From positions 63,459,190 to 63,523,189 of the forward strand of contig NC_134097.1 of NCBI RefSeq assembly GCF_000715075.1: a DNA stretch of 64,000 nucleotides. The letters are read 5' to 3'. The notes under the pieces are model-generated. The model did not search any database. It was given only the letters and a program-made list of their open reading frames with translations, and was not told where the DNA came from. Position numbers and translations under genes: made by a program. Source of the DNA: Nicotiana tabacum. Its lineage: Eukaryota > Streptophyta > Magnoliopsida > Solanales > Solanaceae. Shown here in pieces: positions 57,770 to 64,000 of this stretch (the first letter of the stretch is position 1; each line of letters starts with the position of its first letter).

Positions 57770-58435
57770 GGACCATGCAGGTTGTCTTTGGACAGTGAGG
57801 ATGACGTCCTTAGACCATGACGTCCCGGTCCATGAATCATGAGATAAGGGATTAGCAGCCATGAAATGATGTTCTCGGGCAATGAGAATGGTTCCTATGA
57901 ACTATGACGCCTTTGAATAATGATGTGCAGTATTGAAAGATCCTCAGGCCATGACATGGTGTCTTCAGGCTTTGAGGATGATGCCTTCAGACTATGACAC
58001 CTTTGAACAAGTTGGCTATACATCAGCCCATGAAGTGCATAGACATGATACCACAAGTAATAACAAGGCAAAGCTTAGTCTTGTGCAGAGTTTGGGGGTA
58101 GAGCTTAGCCCCGAGAGAAGGGTATAATGCAAGGTTTAGAATAGAGCAACACTTATGTAAAGGGAGACAATGCTTAGCCTCATGAGAAGGTAGGCTTAGC
58201 CTTATGCAAATGGGGAGGCAGGGCTGAGCCTCATGCAAGAATTAAGACAGGGCTTAGTCTCATTCAAAGAGAAGGCAATGCTTAGCCTTATGCAGGTAAG
58301 GAGGTAGGGCTTAGCCTCATGCAGGAAGGATGTAAATATGGAGGCATGGCTTAGCCTCATGCAAATGAGGAGGCAAGGCTTAGCTTCATGCAAGATTTGA
58401 GACAGTGCTTAGTCTCATGCAGAGACAGATAGCAA
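57770..58435. repeat. Short repeats in the 3' region of element D
   Basis: Two blocks. At 57780-58000 the units contain CTATGA(C/T)G(C/T)C(T/C)TTGA or AGGCCATGA. At 58070-58435 about nine units of roughly 35-45 bp are built on GGCTTAGCCTCATGCA followed by a GGAGG- or GACAG-type tail. Neither resembles the 41-bp unit of element 1. Confidence 0.7.
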
Positions 58436-59011
58436 GTAGGAGTAGAATATTTCTTAGCTGGAGATATATTTGCGCTTGGTAGTCCGGTTGTTATGAAGGT
58501 AATGATTTTAAGGTGCGCGTACTTGTGGTTATTCCTTGTTCCTACATTTAAAGAAAAATCCTGAGTTTTGTAGGGGAGGTTGGTTCATGCCTTTGTCTGC
58601 TTGTTTTTCTTTGCTTTGCTCTGGAGATCATGTTCGAGTTACCCATGGTAACGCCTGTCTACCATAGAAATAAAGTTTTTTAAAAATGTGCAATTATTTG
58701 ATGAAATAAAGTTATTTTAAAAATCATAGTGGTATATAGTATCAAGTAAATTAGATGAACTACTGACTGTGACACTTTTAGAGACATTGCGGCTTTCTTT
58801 GCATTAGAATTTTAAGGGTCCTCCTCAAAATTCTACCCCAGATTAGTAAGTGATGCTTCGTCTATTCTGCATGTGACGAAGTTTGTTGGACTTGCTCCAG
58901 AAGTTTGAGAATCCTTCTCAAAATTCTGCACTAGTTACTAATTTCTGAATATCTTACATATGATGATGTTGGCTGGACTTACTCCGAAATTTTGAGAATT
59001 TTATTATGATG
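58436..59011. other. Non-coding 3' region of element D
   Basis: No gene. Two related stretches around 58790-58870 and 58890-58960 share a core like TTGAGAATCCTTCTCAAAATTCT, suggesting a local duplication. Confidence 0.45.
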
Positions 59012-59075
59012 TGACCGAACCCACAGGGCTATCTACGTATCCCCTCTTAAATGGGAATTAGGTCAATCATAGTTC
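59012..59075 (-). other. Array-flanking motif in element D, pol-side copy
   Basis: Minus strand GAACTATGATTGACC, TAATTCCC, GGGGATACGTAG, GGGTTCGGTCA. Same order as element 1. Confidence 0.7.
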
Positions 59076-59112
59076 AATTACATCAGATGAAGAAATGTAA
59101 ATAAATCTAAAC

Positions 59113-60410
59113 ATAGTATCTCTTGACTGTGTCTGAATTAATAGGTTTTGGCCAAACTTCTCCGTCCGTTTCTGCAAGTATGAGTGCTCCTCCTGTTAGT
59201 ACCATGTGAACCATGTAGGGCCCTTGCTAATTGGGTGAAAACTTTCTTTGGCTTCATCTCAATGTGGGAATTGCTTCTGTACCAGCTTCCCCAGTGTGAA
59301 TTGTCTTGGTCTGACCCTTTTGTTGAAAGATCTGGACATTCTGTTATGATAAAGCTGACCATGACACACTACATTCATCCTTTTTCCATCTATGAGAGCT
59401 AATTACTCATAGAGGCTCCTTATCCATTCTGCATCACTGAGTTTGGTTTCTTGTATGATTCTTAAAGAAGGAATTTCTACCTCGGCGGGAATGACATCTT
59501 CGGTACTGTAAAACAGCAGATAGGGAGTTGCCCCGGTTGATGTACGAACTATGGTACGATACCCTAGCAAGGCAAATGGTAACTTCTTGTGACATTGCTT
59601 GTGATTTTCTACCATTTTCCTTAGTATATTCTTGATATTCTTGTTGGCAGCTTCCACGGCTCCATTTATTTGAGGCATGTATGTTGTGGAGTTTTTGTGC
59701 TTTATTTTGAAAGTTTCACACATGGCTTTCATCAGATCACTTTTGAGATTGGCGGCATTATCAGTGATGATGGACTCGGGAACCCCGAATCGACAAACAA
59801 TACGATCCCTGACAAAATTTGCGATGACTTTCTTGGTTACAGCTTTGTAAGATGCAGCCTCTACCCATTTTGTGAAGTAATCGATAGCCACTAAAATGAA
59901 TCTGTGCATGTTTGAAGTAGTGGGCTCGATCGGACCGATGACATCCAGTCCCCAAGCGGCAAAAGGCCAAGGTGCACTTGTTGTATTGATCTCATTTGGT
60001 GGTACCTTTATCATGTGTGCATGTATCTGGAATTGTGGTATTTATGGACATACCAGATGTAATTTATTTCCATAATCATCCAAAAATATCCAGCTCTGAG
60101 TATTTTTTTAGCTAGAACAAAATCGTTCATATGTGGTCCGCAGGTTCCGGCATGTATTTCCTCGAGCAATTTGGAAGCTTCTTTGGCGTCAACTCACCTT
60201 ATAAGTCCTAAATTAGGTGTTCTCCTATACAAAATTCCTCTTCTTTGGAAAAAATGATTGGACAGTGTACGCAGTGTACGTTTCTGAGTATGGTTTGTCT
60301 GCTCTGGGTATTCTCCTTTCGCCAAATATTCCTTGATATCGTGGAACCATGGGTTTTCGTCCGTTTCTTCTTCAATGTGAGCACAATAAGCTGGCTGACT
60401 ATGGATCCTT
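59113..60410 (-). pseudogene. pol: Integrase region of element D pol
   Basis: Open from 60014 to 59403 with WGLDVIGPIEP, HRFILVAIDYFTKWVEA, IITDNAAN and GAVEAANKNIKN, so the DDE acidic residues are in place. Upstream (about 60190-60010) the zinc region keeps both His (IHAGTCGPHM) but loses the Cys pair (YVHKYHNSRY), next to a stop. Downstream of the stop at 59403, pieces of the C-terminal domain (CHGQLYHNRM, FNKRVRPRQF) can be followed in shifted frames to about 59113. Inactive. Confidence 0.85.
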
Positions 60411-60445
60411 ACTGGAATGGGATCGATGAAATTCTTATCTAGATG

Positions 60446-60871
60446 TTATATCATGGACGACAAAGTAGCCAGTGAGTCTGCAAAGTCATTCTGGATTCTT
60501 GGAACATGTTTGAATTCTATCTTCATGAACCTCTTCATCAGATCTTGCACATGATACAAGTATGGTAGTATCTTGGTGTTTTTCATAGCCCATTCTCCTT
60601 GAACTTGATGTACCAGAAGATCCGAATCACCAATTACCAACAACTCTTGTATATTCATGTCAATGGCCAAATTGAGACCCATGATGTAAGCCTCATATTC
60701 TTCCATATTGTTAGTGCATGGGAACCTAAGCTTTGTGGATACCAGATAATGTTGACCGGTCTCCGACACCAAGACCACTCCAATACCCACTCCTTTGAAG
60801 TTTGCAGCTCCGTCGACAAACATTTTCCAACCGTCGTAGGCTCCAGCTATGTCCTCTCCTATGAATGACAC
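60446..60871 (-). pseudogene. pol: Archaeal-type RNase H of element D
   Basis: Intact domain of about 140 residues: MFVDGAANFKGVGIGVV, CTNNMEEYEAYIMGL, VIGDSDLLVHQVQGEW, RIQNDFADSLATL, with all four expected acidic positions. A stop follows at each end, so it is a preserved fragment of a dead polyprotein. Confidence 0.85.
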
Positions 60872-61114
60872 TTCTTCATCAGGAAAATACGTTTTTAGTG
60901 GTTTGTACTCTCCTCCTAGAGGATTTTAGCAAGATGGTCTGCCAACGCTTGTCTTTTGACTATCTTCTGAGTTACATAGATGATATCGAACTCACTGAGC
61001 AATATTTGCCATTTGGCTAACTTCCCGGTGGGCATAGAATTCTAAAAGATGTACTTCAGAGGATTCATCCTTGATATGAGGTATGTGGTATAAGCATAGA
61101 AGTAATGCCTCAAT

Positions 61115-61900
61115 TTATGAGTTGTCCATGTTAAAGCACAAGAAAGTGCGTTCTAGCAAAGAGTACCATGCTTCATAAGGTGTGAATTTCTTACTTAAGT
61201 AATATATGGCTTGCTCCTTTCTTCCTGTCTCATCATGTTGTCCCAAAACATAGTCGAAAGCCCCATCTAGTATGGACAAATAGAGTAGCAAAGGTCTCCC
61301 AGGTTCTAGCGGGACTAGGACGGGTGGCGTGGACAGGTATTCCTTAATTTTGTCAAAAGTCCTTTGACAATCTTCAGTCCAACTAGTTTCAACATCCTTC
61401 CTCAACATTTTAAAGATGGGCTCACATATTAATGTGGACTGTGCTATGAAGCGGTTAATGTAATTGAGGCATTCCAGGAAGCTCATTTCTTGCTCTTTGG
61501 TGGTAGTAACTCTTGGATAATTTTATCTTTTGACGGGACCAACTCGATTAATCAGCGGCTGATGATGAATCCCAATAATTTTCCTGCAGGAACCCCAAAT
61601 GCACATTTGGTGGGATTCAGTTTTAACTTGTACTTCTGTATCATGTCAAAGAACTTCCTCAAGTCTGCTATGTGATCTGTGGCCTTCTTGGATTTGATGA
61701 TGACATCATCAACATATACCTCTATTTTTTATGTATCATATTATGAAATATGGTCGTCATGGACCTCATATAGGTGGCCCCATCATTCTTCAGACCAAAT
61801 GGCATCATTTTGTAGCAATACACCCCTCATGGTGTAATGAAAGCTATTTTATCTGCGTCTTCTTCGTCCATCCAAATCTGAAGATAACCCGCGAAGCTGT
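61115..61900 (-). pseudogene. pol: RT C-terminal part and classical RNase H of element D
   Basis: Minus-strand pieces in several frames: an MPFG-like block near 61805, KNDGATYMRSMTTIF, a broken YVDD region (about 61700), KLNPTKCAFGVPAGKLLGF, then 61486-61115 with LNYINRFIAQSTLICEP, LYLSILDGAFDYVLGQHD and AIYYLSKKFTPYEA. As in element 1, the first RNase H lacks the usual Asp. Confidence 0.8.
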
Positions 61901-61939
61901 CTACAAAGGATTAGAGTTCATGTTTGGCATAATTGTCGA

Positions 61940-62500
61940 TTAAAATTTGTATATTTGGTAGTGGAAAATCGCCTTGGGACTTGCTCTGTTTAAATCCCGA
62001 TAGTCAACACACACCCTAACTTTCCTATCTTTCTTCAGAACCGGTACGATGTTGGCTAACCAGGTTAGGTACTCAACCACCCTGAGGACTTTGGCTTTGA
62101 TCTTCTTAGTGACTTCTTCCTTGATTTTTAGTCTCATGTCTAGTTTGAACTTTCTGAGTTTCTGCTTCACTGGCAGACACATTGGATTGGTAGGCAACTT
62201 ATGAGCCACTATGGATGTGCTCAGGCCGGTCATGTCATCATATGACCATGCAAATATATCCTCACACACTTTTAGGAAATGAGTGTATTATTTCTTTTCT
62301 GACGATGATAGGTGAATGCTTATGCGAGTTTCTTTGATGGTTTTAGAATTTCCCAAATTGATTGTCCCAGTTTCGTCCAGGTTGGACTTAGGTTTGTTCT
62401 CAAAATTCTCTACTTCTCTAATAACTTCCTCAGGTATCTCATCCTCTTCTTCCGAGTCACTATCCTTATGTTGCTTTGTCTCATTACATGTCACAATCAT
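61940..62500 (-). pseudogene. pol: RT N-terminal part of element D
   Basis: 62269-61940 holds FAWSYDDMTGLSTSIVAHKL, VKQKLRKFKLDM, WLANIVPVLKKD and RVCVDYRDLNRASPK, colinear with the first 80 residues of the pol in element 1. A separate acidic stretch upstream (62500-62288) is the linker. Confidence 0.85.
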
Positions 62501-62554
62501 TGGTTCATCAAGGTAAGAAATAGTAATGATGTAGAGAGAAAATGTAAAAGATAA

Positions 62555-63080
62555 TAATAAATACTAAAATAACAATGCATTAATTAAATTTTGAAAAAAA
62601 TGAAAATAGGTACGGCTCAATGACTCGAGCAATTATTTCAAAACAAAATGTGTCTTTAAACAAAATACTGGAAATATCTTAAATGCTTAAAATGGATTTT
62701 TAAAACAGGTTAGGCTAATTGCCAAGCTACCCAGGAACTCGATGCGCATGGGATGGTGCGACAGTCCAATTTTTGAGAACAGATCCCTTCTGTACAGTCT
62801 GAATGGTAAGGCCTTCTTCCTCCTCCTCCTTAACTATCACATTGTAATTCATATCCTCGTCTTCTAGAAACAGGTTCCTCAGCCCAGCCAAAGCTTCCTC
62901 CTATGTAGATCCCCATATTGTGTCAGCCTGGTGAAAGGTTTGACTTAGATACAGCACTGGCTACTCGAGAGGTTAATAGGGACCATGCCATGAGGGCGAT
63001 CAATCATCATATTCTTGCCATGTATACTAATATCCGAGCCCAAAAGTTGTGCCATGACGTTTTAACTGTATCCGTTTGGT
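62555..63080. other. Linker region of element D without clear domain
   Basis: Broken sequence between the G-patch-like piece and the RT. Begins with an AT-rich segment (62555-62700) that may be a small insertion. Confidence 0.4.
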
Positions 63081-63086
63081 AATGCC

Positions 63087-63347
63087 CTAAAGTTTCTTCC
63101 CAAGCCCTTTGTCGGGTTCATACCCTAACCATGCCAGTATGCTTTCTATTTTGCTACTCCACCATTTATATTTCTCAATTGCACTGACACGCTCGATGCG
63201 GTGATAAGTTTCTCCACCTAGCTTTCTTCTATTCTCAACAACCGAGACACTTTGACTGGTGTAAATGCGATTACTTCCATCTCTATGAATGATTACCTCT
63301 TGATGGTTCCATTCGAACTTCACGGCCTGGTGTAGCGTAGAAGTCAC
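63087..63347 (-). pseudogene. G-patch-like linker of element D pol
   Basis: The C-terminus WLGYEPDKGLGKKL resembles the G-patch signature (hydrophobic-GYxPGxGLG) reported between protease and RT in some Tat elements. Preceded by VKFEWNHQEVIIHRDG. Frame broken at both ends. Confidence 0.55.
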
Positions 63348-63446
63348 AGCTTCAGCGGCATGTATCCAAGGTCATTCCAGTAAAAGATTGTACGTAGCAG
63401 ATATGTCTAATACCTGAAACTCAACATCAAACCAAGTCGGGACCAT

Positions 63447-64000
63447 CTACAAACAAAGGTTAATTTCCATTATTGTGGCCTTTGAGACCGCCTTCACATT
63501 CATACTCCCTGATCGTATCTCATGGAAATCTTTACCCAACCTTTTCAGAGTAGTCAATGGACAAATGTTGACGCTTGAACCCCTATCTATTAAAACTTTG
63601 GCGATGAATTTGTCCTCAAACTGTACTGTGATGTGCAGTGCCCTGTTGTGACTTAGTCCTTCAGGTGGTAATTCATCTTCGTGGAAGGTGATCTTGTGCC
63701 TTTCCAGTACTTGCCCTACCATATTGGGCATCTCTCCACTGGTGATGTTGTTAGGCATATAAGCTTCATTCAACACCTTCATCAGAGCATTCCTATGCGC
63801 CTCAGAATTTTGCAGCAGTGACAAGATGGATATCTGCGCGGGAGTCTTGTTCAGATGATCAACGACAGAGTATTCTCTTGCGTGTACTTTCCTTCAGAGA
63901 TCGTCCTGACCATTTTTAATGATCGGTTGTTTGGTTGCAACTTCCTTGCTTGTTCCCTCCAAATTTTTAGGTGTATAGATCCTTCCAGTTCTGGTCATCC
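63447..64000 (-). pseudogene. Aspartic protease region of element D
   Basis: 63824-63447 on the minus strand: LSHNRALHITVQFEDKFIAK, VLIDRGSSVNICPLTTLKRLG. The protease motif D-(S/T)-G reads DRG, so it may be inactive. Sequence to the window edge continues the polyprotein in a damaged frame. Confidence 0.7.

Larger units (their letters stand above)
52830..64000 (-). mobile_element. Tat-lineage Ty3/gypsy element D, decayed (3' part)
   Basis: Minus strand from the right edge: protease, G-patch-like linker, RT, RNase H, archaeal-type RNase H, integrase, repeat-bearing 3' region, PPT and a 4.4 kb LTR. Same plan as element 1 and clear pol similarity, but the LTR and 3' repeats are different, so it is another family. 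Pol is broken in many places. Confidence 0.88.

Overview
This window is plant nuclear DNA made almost entirely of LTR retrotransposons. I see no convincing host gene, rRNA, tRNA or CRISPR array. The repeat families fit a large-genome dicot, most likely Solanaceae and plausibly Nicotiana. They include a TTG-tailed SINE fragment, Tat-lineage Ty3/gypsy elements with 4.4-4.7 kb LTRs, and an LTR family ending in CGACCGGG...GGTCGTG. The family names are from memory and were not searched. Boundaries come from terminal TG/CA, primer binding sites (PBS), polypurine tracts (PPT) and target site duplications (TSD) read directly in the sequence.

Left half (1-35312) is one stack of nested insertions. The oldest layer is a decayed Ty1/copia element A (+), with its 3' part at 22301-35312. 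Its RNase H region is split by a degenerate minus-strand Ty3/gypsy derivative F (23295-33661; 3 kb LTRs, internal region without usable pol). Its upstream side is cut at 22300 by the 3' end of LTR B (20474-22300). LTR B is in turn cut by Tat LTR3 (13358-13832 plus 18398-20473). LTR3 carries two younger insertions. One is a complete solo Tat LTR2 (13833-18397, TSD ATTGT). The other is Tat element 1 (1-13357), which enters the window inside pol and has an open RT-RNaseH-aRNH-integrase frame, an 88-unit array of about 41 bp in its 3' untranslated region, a PPT and a 4.7 kb 3' LTR.

Right half: a complete but decayed Ty1/copia element E lies at 36280-43210 (430 bp LTRs, PBS, PPT, near-TSD). A gag-only Ty3/gypsy element C lies at 44886-52485 on the minus strand (perfect TSD CCCTG). 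Element C carries, antisense to itself, a spliced-looking gene (45944-48762) with its own TATA box, introns and coiled-coil C-terminus. A degenerate minus-strand Tat element D fills 52830-64000, with its 3' LTR at 52830-57246 and pol fragments running off the right edge. Short stretches at 35431-36279, 43211-44885 and 52486-52829 are the only candidates for older host DNA.

The most notable signals are: (i) the 41-bp array with two higher-order periods; (ii) a conserved motif of about 60 bp that brackets the hypervariable 3' region in both Tat elements; (iii) the antisense intron-containing gene in element C; (iv) a perfect 20-bp hairpin and a TATA box set in a palindrome, kept in diverged Tat LTRs.
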